Part shown: one piece after another, positions 35,050-43,484 of the stretch
How the letters are laid out: each line of letters begins with the position of its first letter
Numbering within the stretch: the stretch's first letter is position 1
Translations under genes and position numbers: made by a program
Notes under the pieces: generated by a model
Told to the model about the DNA's origin: nothing
Database searches by the model: none
The model's input: the letters and a program-made list of their open reading frames with translations, nothing else
Assembly (NCBI GenBank): GCA_036491435.1
Contig: DASXBZ010000012.1
Location: 10,949 to 74,948 of the forward strand
Length of the DNA stretch: 64,000 nt
Direction: 5' to 3'
Source of the DNA: Bog-473 sp036491435
Lineage (GTDB): Bacteria; Actinomycetota; Acidimicrobiia; Acidimicrobiales; RAAP-2

Positions 35050-35796
35050 GTGATCGAGGCCGTCCTCTTCGACGGGGACCAGACGCTGTGGGACTTCGAA
35101 CGGGTGATGCGCGAGGCACTGACGGCGATCGTGGACGACCTCCGGGTGGCGCGGCCGGGCCCGTTTGCGGATGCGCTGGGTTGGGAGGACCTCGAGCGGG
35201 ATCGGGCGAAGGTCGGTGAGGAATGGGAGGGGATCGAGTACAACCTGGCGCGGTTACGGGTGCTGGGTTTCGCCCGGACGCTGCAGAGACTGCGGGCGGC
35301 CGAAGGAGGCGACGACGCGGCGGACGAGGCGCTGACCCTCGAGCTGAGCGACTCGTACTTCGCCCAGCGAGACCGTGACCCGGCGCTCTTCCCGGACACG
35401 GTGCCGTGCCTCGACGCGCTCCGCTCGCGCTATCGGCTGGGTCTGTTGTCGAACGGCAGCCGGTTGCCCGAGAAGGTGGGTCTCGACGGGTACTTCGAGT
35501 CGGTCGTGTTCGCGCAGGACCACCGGGTGGCCAAGCCCGAGAAGGGCATCTTCGAGATCGTCGAGCGACAGTTGGACGTGACGGCCGGCGGTTGCGTGCT
35601 GGTCGGCGACCACCCGATCAACGACGTGGTGGGCGCGAAGAGGGCCGGCTGGTCCGCGGTGTGGATCGACCGCGACGGCGACGGGTCCCCAGGGGAGGCG
35701 TTCGTAGAGATGGAAGCCCAACCCGACGTCGTGGTGCGGTCACTCGCAGAGCTGCCCGGGGCGCTCCAGATGATGGACCGCTCCCTCAGCGGGTGA
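35050..35796 (+). CDS. HAD-superfamily hydrolase
   Basis: About 248 residues with the nucleophile motif LFDGDQTLWDFE, motif II LGLLSNGSRLPEK, Lys in AKPEKGIFEI and motif IV VLVGDHPINDVVGAKRAG. The cap is helical. GTG 35050 is chosen over the adjacent TTG 35047. It overlaps the convergent thiolase gene by 11 bases. Its weak partnership with the upstream oxidoreductase gives no clue to substrate. Confidence 0.9.
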   Translation: MIEAVLFDGDQTLWDFERVMREALTAIVDDLRVARPGPFADALGWEDLERDRAKVGEEWEGIEYNLARLRVLGFARTLQRLRAAEGGDDAADEALTLELSDSYFAQRDRDPALFPDTVPCLDALRSRYRLGLLSNGSRLPEKVGLDGYFESVVFAQDHRVAKPEKGIFEIVERQLDVTAGGCVLVGDHPINDVVGAKRAGWSAVWIDRDGDGSPGEAFVEMEAQPDVVVRSLAELPGALQMMDRSLSG

Positions 35797-36934
35797 GGAT
35801 GACCACGCCGGCGTTGGCTCCCCGGCCCACGGTGTGGGAGAGCGCGGTGCGGGCGCCTTCGACCTGACGGGGCCCGCATTCGCCGCGCAGCTGGCGCACC
35901 AGCTCGACGATCTGGCCCAGTGCCGAGGCGCCGAGGGGCTCGCCCTTCGAGAGCAGGCCGCCGCTCGGGTTGACGGGGAGACGGCCGCCGAGCTCGGTGG
36001 CGCCCGAGTCGAGGAGCGCCGCCGAGCCGCCGGGCTCGCAGAGCCCGAGCTCCTCGCACGAGCCGAGCTCGCGGGCGGCGTCGGTGTCCTGGCACTCGAC
36101 GACGTCGAGGTCGGCGGGACCGAGACCGGCCTCCTCGTAGGCATCGGTGGCGGCGAGGGTCGTGGGCGCGGGCACCGAGTCGTCGATGAGGCCCGAGAGC
36201 GGGGTCGACTCGCTGAGGACCGGACCGGGGATGTGCGAGCGCAGGACGGCGGAGGCGAGCGTGACCGGGGCGCCGCCCGGCGGGGCCAGGTCGGCCCGGC
36301 GCAGGACGAGGGCGGCGGCGCCCTCGTTGGGCGAGCAGAGCATGAAGAGGTGGAGCGGCTCGCAGACCACGCGCGAGGCGAGGACCTCCTCGACGGACGT
36401 CTCCTTCTGGAACATGGCGTCGGGGTTGGCGGCGCCGTGGCGGCGGTTCTTCACCACCACGCGGGCGAGATGGTCCTTGGTGACGCCGGAAGTCTGGGCG
36501 AGGCGCTGGGCGCGCAGGGCGAAGAAGGCGGGGGTGGCGGCGAGGCCGGCTTCCTCCTGCCACGGCTCGAAGAAAGAGGAGCGGATGATGCCCTTGGGCA
36601 TCTTCTCGGTGCCGAAGACGAGGACGGTGTCGTACTGGCCGGCGCGGATGGCGGCGGCAGCGAGCATGAGGGCGGCACCGCCGCTCGCGCATCCAGCCTC
36701 GATGTCGACGATGGGCATGCCCGTCATGCCGAGACGGCTCAGGACCTTGTGGCCGGTGGCGACGCCCCCGTAGGCCGTCCCGCAGAACGCGGCCTGGAAG
36801 CCGCCCTTCCCGACGCCCGCCTCCTTAAGGGCGGACCGGACCGCGACCACCCCCATGTCGGTCGTGGACGCGTCGAAACGACCGAAGGGGTGCATGCCGA
36901 CGCCGGCGACGACGACCGAGGAGGACGCGCTCAT
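35786..36934 (-). CDS. Thiolase-family protein (lipid-transfer/Ltp-like)
   Basis: SCP-x/Ltp-type thiolase homologue, about 382 residues. N-terminal VAGVGMHPFGRFDAS, the nucleophile-type Cys in VDIEAGCASGGAALMLAAAA, EGAAALVLRR and VNPSGGLLSKGEPLGASALG are visible. The usual GHPxGA histidine is Glu here (GEPLGA), so it may not be a true thiolase. In steroid-degrading actinobacteria such proteins (Ltp2) work as retro-aldolases with a DUF35 partner, and a DUF35 gene is directly upstream with an ATGA overlap. Confidence 0.88.
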   Translation of the reverse strand: MSASSSVVVAGVGMHPFGRFDASTTDMGVVAVRSALKEAGVGKGGFQAAFCGTAYGGVATGHKVLSRLGMTGMPIVDIEAGCASGGAALMLAAAAIRAGQYDTVLVFGTEKMPKGIIRSSFFEPWQEEAGLAATPAFFALRAQRLAQTSGVTKDHLARVVVKNRRHGAANPDAMFQKETSVEEVLASRVVCEPLHLFMLCSPNEGAAALVLRRADLAPPGGAPVTLASAVLRSHIPGPVLSESTPLSGLIDDSVPAPTTLAATDAYEEAGLGPADLDVVECQDTDAARELGSCEELGLCEPGGSAALLDSGATELGGRLPVNPSGGLLSKGEPLGASALGQIVELVRQLRGECGPRQVEGARTALSHTVGRGANAGVVILTR

Positions 36935-37332
36935 GTGTCCGCCACGGGTGCGAAGGCGTAGGTCACGACGTCGTTGCCCTCGGCGTCGGCGTGGAGGGTG
37001 ACGACGCGGCATTCCATCGACTGGCCGGCCTGCAGCGCGGCCGGGTCGCTCTCGGTGAGGCGGGTGATGACCCGGACGCCCTCGGGCAACTCGACGATGC
37101 CGATGCCGAAGGGGACCTCACCCTGGTAGCCGGGCGGCGGTGCGGTGACCGCGGTCCACGACCAGAGTGTGCCGTGACGGGAGAGCTCGACCGGCGCGGG
37201 GTCCTCGGTGGCGCAATAGGTGCAGGAGTCGGCGCGGGGGAAGAGCGTCGACCCGCAGTTGGAGCACTTGCTACCGAGCAGCGCACCGTCCTCGGAGAAG
37301 AGCCCCTCGCGGACCATGACGGAACTTGCCAT
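36931..37332 (-). CDS. Zn-ribbon OB-fold (DUF35) protein, thiolase partner
   Basis: A 133-residue protein with an N-terminal rubredoxin-like zinc ribbon (CSNCGSTLFPRADSCTYC, four Cys) and a C-terminal OB fold (ELSRHGTLWSWTAV, then PFGIGIVELPEGVRVITRL). DUF35 proteins bind acyl-CoA and form complexes with Ltp-type thiolases/aldolases; the ATGA overlap with the thiolase gene supports a 1:1 partner. ATG 37332. Confidence 0.92.
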   Translation of the reverse strand: MASSVMVREGLFSEDGALLGSKCSNCGSTLFPRADSCTYCATEDPAPVELSRHGTLWSWTAVTAPPPGYQGEVPFGIGIVELPEGVRVITRLTESDPAALQAGQSMECRVVTLHADAEGNDVVTYAFAPVADT

Positions 37333-37346
37333 GAACGGCGTCCGGC

Positions 37347-37784
37347 TCAGCCCTCGAGCTCGACGAGCTCGACGAGCTCGAGGGCGTCGAACTCCCAGTA
37401 GGCGCGGAGGGCGGCGATCTTGTTGGCACCGTTGGAGCGGTACGTCATGACGACGTGGACGACTGCGCAGTGCGTGCCGCCGGCGAGAGTCGTGCGGATG
37501 ACCCCGACGTCGGCGACCTCGTCGCCGCAGAGGTAGGACTCGAAGATCTCGAAGTCGATCGCTTCGCTGGGGGCGATGACGTTGTCGTAGAACGCTGCGA
37601 TGGCCTTCTTGCCGTAGTGGCCCTTGCCCTCGGGGTCGAAGGGCGAGGGGCCGATGGGATCTTGCACGAGGGCGTCGTCGGCGAAGAGGTCGAGCCAGCC
37701 GTCACGGTCCCGGGCGTGGACGGCGGCGCGGGAGCGGATGCCGAGCTCGCGCGCGGTGAGGATGTCGTTGGCGGTGTCGGTCAT
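37347..37784 (-). CDS. NTF2/SnoaL-like protein
   Basis: A 145-residue alpha+beta barrel of the NTF2-like superfamily: helix LTARELGIRSRAAVHARDRD, GWLDLFADDALVQDPIG, GHYGKKAIAAFYDNVIAPSE. Members are isomerases, hydratases or binding proteins for steroid- and polyketide-like molecules. The C-terminus ends in a short EL-V repeat (ELVELVELEG) encoded by GAGCTCGTC-like repeats. First in the run to DUF35 and thiolase, 14 bases upstream of DUF35. ATG 37784. Confidence 0.82.
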   Translation of the reverse strand: MTDTANDILTARELGIRSRAAVHARDRDGWLDLFADDALVQDPIGPSPFDPEGKGHYGKKAIAAFYDNVIAPSEAIDFEIFESYLCGDEVADVGVIRTTLAGGTHCAVVHVVMTYRSNGANKIAALRAYWEFDALELVELVELEG

Positions 37785-37799
37785 GGTGAGGCCTCCCTC

Positions 37800-37814
37800 C
37801 TGATCACTGATCAG
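37800..37814. promoter_or_regulatory. Palindrome CTGATCA-C-TGATCAG upstream of NTF2/DUF35/thiolase genes
   Basis: Perfect 7-base arms about one C, overlapping the stop codon of the LLM gene and lying 16 bases before the NTF2-like ATG. The centre ATCACTGAT is the same as in the palindrome at 1131-1147 next to the TetR gene. A role as an operator for the downstream genes is inferred. Confidence 0.45.
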
Positions 37815-38683
37815 ACGTTGGCGATGACGGTGTCGGCGAAGCGGCGCAGGTTGTCGATCTTCGTCTCCAGCGGCTCGGTGTCCTGCTCGACCCCGTAGGG
37901 CCAACGGAAGCCGACGATGACGTCGGTGATGCCGAGCTCCTCGAGGCGGCGGACGCCGTCAGGCGTGTAGGCGTCGACGGAGATCACGTGGACCTCGAAA
38001 GGCTTGTCCTCAGTGCCGTGCTCCTTGCGGAGGTTGGCGAGACGCTCCAGAAGGCCGGGCAGATCGGCGGGGTCGCCGCCGCCGTGCAGCCAGCCGTCGC
38101 CGTCGACGGCGGCCCGCTTGAGCGCGGCTTCGTGGTGGCCGCCGATGAGGATGGGCACGGGACGGCGCGGCGTGGGGCACATCTTGATCGACGGGACGTC
38201 GAAGATCTCGCCGTGGAACTCGAAGAAGCCGCCGGCCGTGAGGCCGCGCATCACGGTGATCATCTCGTCCATGCGCCTGCCGCGGCGGGCCCAAGGGACG
38301 TCGGTGATCTCGTAGTCCTCAGGCCACGGGCTCGTGCCGACGCCGAGGACGAGGCGGTCGTCGGTGAGGACGGCCGTCGAGGTCATCTGCTTGGCGACGA
38401 GGACGGGGTGGCGGATGGGGAGCTTGACGACGAAGGTGACGAAACGGATGCGCTCGGTGACGGCGCCCATGGCCGGGATGATCGAGAAGGGCTCGAGGAA
38501 CGGCTTGTCCTCGAGGAACTCGCGGCTGCCGTCGGGGTTGAACGGGTACGTGGTGTCGGAGACCTCGGGGTAGCAGATGGAGTCGGGGACGACGAAGGAG
38601 TCGTATCCGGCATCTTCGGCCGCCCGGGCCAGGGGCAGGTAATACGAGGGGTCGACCATCGACTCCGCATACGAGAACCGCAC
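37811..38683 (-). CDS. LLM-class (F420-dependent or FMN) oxidoreductase
   Basis: Luciferase-like TIM barrel, 290 residues, ending DTVIANV. It shows RAAEDAGYDSFVVPDS, LVLGVGTSPWPEDYEIT and RRPVPILIGGHHEAALKRAA, all typical of F420-dependent members in actinobacteria. The enzyme would use F420 or FMN on an unknown substrate, possibly the lipid-like molecules handled by the downstream DUF35/thiolase pair. It diverges from an alpha-hydroxyacid oxidase across a palindrome at 38725. Confidence 0.88.
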   Translation of the reverse strand: MRFSYAESMVDPSYYLPLARAAEDAGYDSFVVPDSICYPEVSDTTYPFNPDGSREFLEDKPFLEPFSIIPAMGAVTERIRFVTFVVKLPIRHPVLVAKQMTSTAVLTDDRLVLGVGTSPWPEDYEITDVPWARRGRRMDEMITVMRGLTAGGFFEFHGEIFDVPSIKMCPTPRRPVPILIGGHHEAALKRAAVDGDGWLHGGGDPADLPGLLERLANLRKEHGTEDKPFEVHVISVDAYTPDGVRRLEELGITDVIVGFRWPYGVEQDTEPLETKIDNLRRFADTVIANV

Positions 38684-38724
38684 GACACCTCCGTTCTGGG
38701 CTCGTCTACGAGGTCGGTCGGATA

Positions 38725-38736
38725 GGTCGGCCGACC
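38725..38736. promoter_or_regulatory. Palindrome GGTCGGCCGACC in divergent promoter region
   Basis: Perfect 12-base palindrome with no spacer, midway in the 68-base gap between the divergent LLM and alpha-hydroxyacid oxidase genes. In GC-rich DNA such palindromes are not rare, so the operator call is tentative. Confidence 0.35.
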
Positions 38737-38751
38737 CCGGCGCCGCCTACC

Positions 38752-39948
38752 ATGCGGCAGGTGCCTGCTCATCCTGCCAGGACGGACGCGACGGGACCTA
38801 ACCCGGGCGACGACGAGGCCGAGACCGAGGCGGCGTTGCGGCTGGCGCAGTCGGCGCCGATGGTGACCGACCTCTCCCTGGAGGAGCTGGAGCGGGAGGC
38901 CCGGCACGTCATCGGAGAGATGGCGTACGCCTACTACGCGGGCGGGGCCGACGACGAGCGGCTGCTCAGCGGGAACGTCGAGGCCTGGAGCCGCTGGCAG
39001 CTCCACCCCCGGGTCCTGGCCGGGGTGTCGTCGGTGTCGACCGCGACCACGGTGTTGGGGTCTCCGGTGGCGTCGCCGGTGGGGATCGCCCCGACGGCGA
39101 TCCAGGGCCTGGCGCACCCCGAGGGCGAGGTGGCGACGGCCCGGGGGGCGGCGACGGCCGGGGCGCTGTTGATCCTGTCGTCGCTGGCGACCTGCCCCTT
39201 GGAGGACGTGGCGGCGGCCGCACCGGACGCGGTGCGCTGGATGCAGATCTACGTGCTGCGGGACCGCGGCCGGACGGCCGAGCTGGTGGGACGGACGGTG
39301 GCGGCCGGGTACCGGGCCCTGGTGCTGACAGTGGACGCGCCGGTCTCGGGGCTGCGCCTGCGGGAGTGGCGGACCGGTGTCCATCTCCCGGACGATCTCG
39401 CGTTGCCGAACCTGGCCGGGGACTCCACGTCGAGCGCCCGGGAGGGTGGGTTCATGGCGGTGGTGACCAACGAGTTCGAGCCGGCGCTGACGCCGGACGA
39501 CATCGGGTGGCTGGGCGGGCTCAGCGACCTGCCGGTGGTGGTGAAGGGGGTGCAGCGGGCGGACGACGCGCTGCGCTGCGTCGACGCCGGGGCGGCCGCC
39601 GTCGTCGTGTCGAACCACGGGGCCCGCCAACTGGCCGACGCGCCCGCAACGGCCGACATCCTCGCCGAGGTCGTCGACTCGGTCGGCGGGCGGGCCGAGG
39701 TGTACGTGGACGGCGGGCTGCGACGGGCGCCCGACGTCGTGAAGGCGTTGGCGCTCGGGGCCCGGGCGACGTTGGTCGGTCGGCCGTCGCTGTGGGCCCT
39801 GGCGACGGGCGGTGCGGACGGTGTGGCCGCGCTGCTGGGCTGGTTCGAGGCGGAGCTGCGGCGCGCCATGGCGTTGTGCGGCGCGGCGACGGTCGACGGA
39901 CTGGACCGGAGCCTGGTGGGGCGCACGCCGGGAGGGGGTTTCGGATGA
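38752..39948 (+). CDS. FMN-dependent alpha-hydroxyacid oxidase/dehydrogenase
   Basis: Glycolate oxidase/lactate dehydrogenase family barrel of 398 residues. Key stretches: YAYYAGGADDERLL near the N-terminus, WMQIYVLRDRG, LVLTVDAPVSGLRLREWR, PVVVKGVQRADDALRCVDAG and the substrate/FMN motif VVVSNHGARQLADAPAT with the catalytic His. Oxidises an alpha-hydroxy acid or lipid. It overlaps the next gene (acyl-CoA synthetase) as ATGA, so the two act in one pathway. ATG 38752; GTG 38761 is an alternative. Confidence 0.9.
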   Translation: MRQVPAHPARTDATGPNPGDDEAETEAALRLAQSAPMVTDLSLEELEREARHVIGEMAYAYYAGGADDERLLSGNVEAWSRWQLHPRVLAGVSSVSTATTVLGSPVASPVGIAPTAIQGLAHPEGEVATARGAATAGALLILSSLATCPLEDVAAAAPDAVRWMQIYVLRDRGRTAELVGRTVAAGYRALVLTVDAPVSGLRLREWRTGVHLPDDLALPNLAGDSTSSAREGGFMAVVTNEFEPALTPDDIGWLGGLSDLPVVVKGVQRADDALRCVDAGAAAVVVSNHGARQLADAPATADILAEVVDSVGGRAEVYVDGGLRRAPDVVKALALGARATLVGRPSLWALATGGADGVAALLGWFEAELRRAMALCGAATVDGLDRSLVGRTPGGGFG

Positions 39949-41633
39949 CGTCGGTGGCGACGATGATCGCGGCACGGGCCGACGACGACCGCACGGGCGT
40001 GATGGACGTCGGCGGCGGGCGTTGGACCTGGCGCGAGGCGGTGGCGGAAGGGGCGACCCGGGGGGCGCTGGCCCGCTCGCTCATGGGATCCGCGCTGCCG
40101 CATGTCGGGGTCCTCCTGCCCAACGGCCCCGAGTACCTGTTCTGGCTCAACGGCGCGGCGTTGGCGGGCGCGGCGATCGTGGGGATCAACCCGACCCGCC
40201 GGGGTGAGGCGCTCGCGGCGGACGTCCGCGCCACGGACTGCGCCATGATCGTCACCGACGACGAGGGGGCGGCCCTGCTGGCGGGGCTCGACCTCGGCGT
40301 CGACCCGGACAAAGTCCTGGTGATCGGGACACCCAGATACACGGCCCTGCTAAGAGAGTTCGCCGGCGGTCCGGCGGCGCAAGCGCTGATCGACCACGCG
40401 GGCGACGTCGACCGGGAGTCGTTGTACCTGTTGATCTTCACGTCGGGGACGACCGGGGTGCCCAAGGCGGTGCGCTGCACCCAGGGCCGGCTGGCCGACA
40501 TCGCGGAGGTGGCGGCCCCCGGATACGGCTACACGCCCGACGAAGTCTGCTACTGCCCGATGCCCTTGTTCCACGGCAACGCACTCATGGCGCTGTGGGG
40601 ACCGTCGGTGATGGTGGGCGCGGCGATCGCGGTGCGCCCCCGCTTCAGCGCGTCGGCCTTCCTCGACGACGTCCGGACGTTCGGCGCCACCAAGTTCAGC
40701 TACGTGGGCAAGGCGATCGCCTACATCCTGGCCACGCCCGAACGGCCCGACGACGCCGACAACACGCTGACGAGCGCATTCGGCACGGAGGCCTCGGTGC
40801 GGGACCGCAGCCGGTTCCGGAAGCGGTTCGGCTGCTTCCTGATCGAGGGGTACGGGCAGAGCGAGGGCGGCGCCGCGATGAACCCGGTGCCGGGGATGCC
40901 GAAGGGGGCGATCGGTAAGCCGGTCGATCGCGTCGACCTGGCCGTGATCAGCCCCGAGACCGGCGAGGAGTGTGCGCGCGCGGAGTTCGACGACGACGGC
41001 CGGCTGCTGAACGCGGGCCAAGCCATAGGCGAGATCGTCAACCGCAGCGGGCGCGGCAAGTTCGAGGGGTACTACCGGCGTGAGGACGCCGAAAAGGAGC
41101 GGCTCCGCGGCGGGTGGTACTGGACGGGCGACCTGGGCTACGTCGACAAGGACGGCTTCTTCTACTTCGCGGGGCGCAGCGGCGACTGGCTGCGCGTCGA
41201 CTCGGAGAACTTCGCGGCGGGCCCGGTCGAAGCCATCCTGTCGCGCAACCCAGACCTGGCGGTCGTCGCGGTGTACCCGGTGCCCGACACGGCGTCGGGC
41301 GCGGGTGACCAGGTGATGCTTGCGGTGGAGACCGTGCCCGGTCGGCCGTTCGATGCGGACGCGTTCGGCGCCTGGCTGCTGGCGCAGCCGGACCTCGGGT
41401 CGAAGTGGATCCCGCGCTACGTGCGGATCTCGGAGTCGCTACCGCAGACCGCGACCGGCAAGGTGACCAAGGTCGGCCTGCGCGAGGAAGCCTGGGTCTG
41501 CGACGAACCGGTGTGGTGGCGGCCGCTCGACAGTGCGGAGGTCCGATTCGAGCCGTTGACCGACGACGACCGCGACAAGCTCGCCGTGGGACTGGCCGAG
41601 AACGGCCGCCCGCCCGTCGGCCCGCTCAGCTGA
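39945..41633 (+). CDS. Fatty-acyl-CoA synthetase (FadD-like)
   Basis: ANL-family acid-CoA ligase, 562 residues, start ATG 39945 by ATGA overlap with the oxidase. Motifs: IFTSGTTGVPKAVRCTQ, FLIEGYGQSEGGAAMNP, WYWTGDLGYVDKDGFFYFAG and the C-terminal Lys in PQTATGKVTKVGLR. It resembles FadD1/FadD17-type long-chain ligases of mycobacteria in layout. Activates the acid made or used by the hydroxyacid oxidase. Tail-to-tail overlap of eight bases with the HAD gene. Confidence 0.9.
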   Translation: MTSVATMIAARADDDRTGVMDVGGGRWTWREAVAEGATRGALARSLMGSALPHVGVLLPNGPEYLFWLNGAALAGAAIVGINPTRRGEALAADVRATDCAMIVTDDEGAALLAGLDLGVDPDKVLVIGTPRYTALLREFAGGPAAQALIDHAGDVDRESLYLLIFTSGTTGVPKAVRCTQGRLADIAEVAAPGYGYTPDEVCYCPMPLFHGNALMALWGPSVMVGAAIAVRPRFSASAFLDDVRTFGATKFSYVGKAIAYILATPERPDDADNTLTSAFGTEASVRDRSRFRKRFGCFLIEGYGQSEGGAAMNPVPGMPKGAIGKPVDRVDLAVISPETGEECARAEFDDDGRLLNAGQAIGEIVNRSGRGKFEGYYRREDAEKERLRGGWYWTGDLGYVDKDGFFYFAGRSGDWLRVDSENFAAGPVEAILSRNPDLAVVAVYPVPDTASGAGDQVMLAVETVPGRPFDADAFGAWLLAQPDLGSKWIPRYVRISESLPQTATGKVTKVGLREEAWVCDEPVWWRPLDSAEVRFEPLTDDDRDKLAVGLAENGRPPVGPLS

Positions 41634-42339
41634 CGGACGCGCCCACGACGCCGGCGATCGGCAGCACGCCGGTCAACTCGGCGACGCGGTGGTCGCCCGG
41701 TTCGAGCACCGGCGCGTCCTGGCCGGCACGCTCCTCCGCGCGCCACACGTGGACGGCGGTCATGCCGAGCCGACGCGGTCCGCGCACGTCGGGCTCCCAG
41801 GAGTCGCCGACGAAGAGGGCCTCCGTCGGGTCGATGCCCAGTGCCTGCGTCGCACGGGCGTAGATGCCCGGATGGGGTTTGCGTGATCCGGCGCGCGCCG
41901 AGGTGACGGCTGAGTCGACCAGGTCCAACAGGCCGATCTGGTCGAGGTACGCATCGAGCTCCCAGCCCCAGTTCGAGCAGACACCGACGGCAATCCCCGC
42001 TTGCCGCAGTGAGCGGAGGGTGGCCGCGGCCTCGGGATAGGCGAGCATCGGGCTCCGGTCGAGGTCGCGGAGCGCGTCGACGACGGCGTCCCTGTGCTCG
42101 TCCCTCACGCCGCACGCCCTCGAGAGCTCCCCGAGCCGCCAGCGGACCCAGCCCTCGTAGGCCTCCTCGTTGACCGAGTGCTCGGCGTGGTCGACGCCGT
42201 CGTAGCGCGAGAAATAGCCGTCGAGGACGGAGGGGGCCGGCTCGTAGCCGAACGAGGAGAAGACCGTGGTGTAGCTGTCCGCCGACTCGGCCCAGTGGGC
42301 CAGGGTTCCGTAGAAGTCGAAGATGACGGCCTCGGGCAC
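41626..42339 (-). CDS. HAD-superfamily hydrolase, haloacid dehalogenase type
   Basis: A 237-residue HAD protein. Nucleophile motif VIFDFYGTLAHW has Tyr in the second Asp position, as in haloacid dehalogenase-like members. Others: GVCSNWGWELDAYL, SRKPHPGIYARA and ALFVGDSWEPDVRGPRR. The substrate is unknown; several such genes in this window have no obvious pathway partner. Start ATG 42339. Confidence 0.9.
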   Translation of the reverse strand: MPEAVIFDFYGTLAHWAESADSYTTVFSSFGYEPAPSVLDGYFSRYDGVDHAEHSVNEEAYEGWVRWRLGELSRACGVRDEHRDAVVDALRDLDRSPMLAYPEAAATLRSLRQAGIAVGVCSNWGWELDAYLDQIGLLDLVDSAVTSARAGSRKPHPGIYARATQALGIDPTEALFVGDSWEPDVRGPRRLGMTAVHVWRAEERAGQDAPVLEPGDHRVAELTGVLPIAGVVGASVS

Positions 42340-42428
42340 GGCGCAATTGTGGCCCAGGGGCGTGACATGGCCGTTCGGGGTGCTGCGACCCGGGGCCGCC
42401 CGCCGGGCGGGTAATACTGCTCAGCGCG

Positions 42429-43076
42429 ATGGACGGCGACGAAGACCAGGGCGACGCCGTCCCTCCGGGGGACAGCCCGGCGCCCGACGCAGCGCCTGAA
42501 GCGGCGCCAGAGCGGAAGTCCAACCGCTGGATCATCGAGCTGGTCGGGGTCGTGGCGGTGGCACTGGTCGTGGCCCTCCTCCTCCGCACCTACGTCATCG
42601 CCACCTACTCCATCCCGTCGGGCTCGATGGAACCGACCCTCCAGGTGGGCGACCGCATCGTCGTGAACAAGTTGAGCTACCACCTGCACGGAATCGACCG
42701 GAGCGACATCATCGTGTTCTCGACGCCTCCCAACGAGGACTGCGCGGGGCCTCCGGTCGCCGACCTCGTCAAGCGGGTGATCGGCCTGCCCGGAGAGACC
42801 ATCGCTCTCTCGGGGGGCAACGTGGTTCTCGATGGCAGAGTCCTCCGCGAGCCGTGGCTGCCCGCGTCGGAACGGGGCCGGACGTATCCGGGTCCCTCGC
42901 CGGCGCCCTACTCCCTCCACCACCCGTTCCGCATTCCGGAGGGCGATGTCTACGTGATGGGCGACAACCGGACCCTTTCGTGTGACAGCCGCTATTGGGG
43001 CCCCATCAAGAAGTCCACCATCGTGGGGAAGGTCGACCTGCGGATCTGGCCGCTTTCCCGCTTGGGCATCTTTTAA
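42429..43076 (+). CDS. lepB: Signal peptidase I
   Basis: Removes signal peptides from secreted proteins at the outer face of the membrane; 215 residues. After a Pro/Ala-rich cytoplasmic tail and one membrane helix (about 34-52) come the catalytic Ser in IPSGSMEPTLQVGD, the catalytic Lys in VKRVIGLPGE, and the family box VYVMGDNRTLSCDSRYWGP. It is transcribed alone, and serves the many exported proteins encoded at the right end. Confidence 0.95.
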   Translation: MDGDEDQGDAVPPGDSPAPDAAPEAAPERKSNRWIIELVGVVAVALVVALLLRTYVIATYSIPSGSMEPTLQVGDRIVVNKLSYHLHGIDRSDIIVFSTPPNEDCAGPPVADLVKRVIGLPGETIALSGGNVVLDGRVLREPWLPASERGRTYPGPSPAPYSLHHPFRIPEGDVYVMGDNRTLSCDSRYWGPIKKSTIVGKVDLRIWPLSRLGIF

Positions 43077-43080
43077 CGAG

Positions 43081-43479
43081 TCAACCTCGTCGCTCGCGTC
43101 GCCAGACGACGCGCATGCCCGTCCAGGTCTCGTCGATGGCGCAGACCTTGTTGTCGACCAGGCCGAGTGGCAACGCCACCTCGCGCAGCGCGCCCTCGTG
43201 CATGTCCGTCTCGACTCCCGAGGCGCGTTTGGGCCACGCCACCCAGAGGCCGCCGGCTGGGAAGATCATCTTGGCCAACGACCCGATGCGGCGTTCGAAA
43301 TCCTTGCGACGGGTGAAGAACGCGACGACGACGTCCGCCGTGCCTCGGGCCTGGCGCTTGACCGTGACGCCGGACGGTAATCCGCCGACGACGCCGGGCG
43401 GCGCGTCGATCAACGCAACCGACGAGCCCTCTGCGATGCCGAGCTTCTTGGGCAGCGGCGTGCCGCTGTAACCGGCCAC
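43081..43479 (-). CDS. DUF3052 protein
   Basis: A 132-residue protein of a family nearly confined to actinobacteria. It opens MAGYSGTPLPKKLGI and continues SSVALIDAPPGVVGGLPSG, VAFFTRRKDFERRIGSL and FPAGGLWVAWPKRASG, all characteristic of the family. No biochemical role is established. It lies five bases after the methyltransferase stop, probably in one transcript. Confidence 0.88.
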   Translation of the reverse strand: MAGYSGTPLPKKLGIAEGSSVALIDAPPGVVGGLPSGVTVKRQARGTADVVVAFFTRRKDFERRIGSLAKMIFPAGGLWVAWPKRASGVETDMHEGALREVALPLGLVDNKVCAIDETWTGMRVVWRRERRG

Positions 43480-43484
43480 CCTTG

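Noticed and set aside
37347..37400. GAGCTCGTC short repeats at the NTF2-like gene 3' end, taken for a repeat element
   Set aside because: They encode the ELVELVELEG tail in frame and are too short and local to be an independent repeat.
38699..38724. Direct repeats of GGTCGG before the alpha-hydroxyacid oxidase
   Set aside because: Only two to three short copies in GC-rich DNA; the 12-base palindrome nearby is the better candidate.
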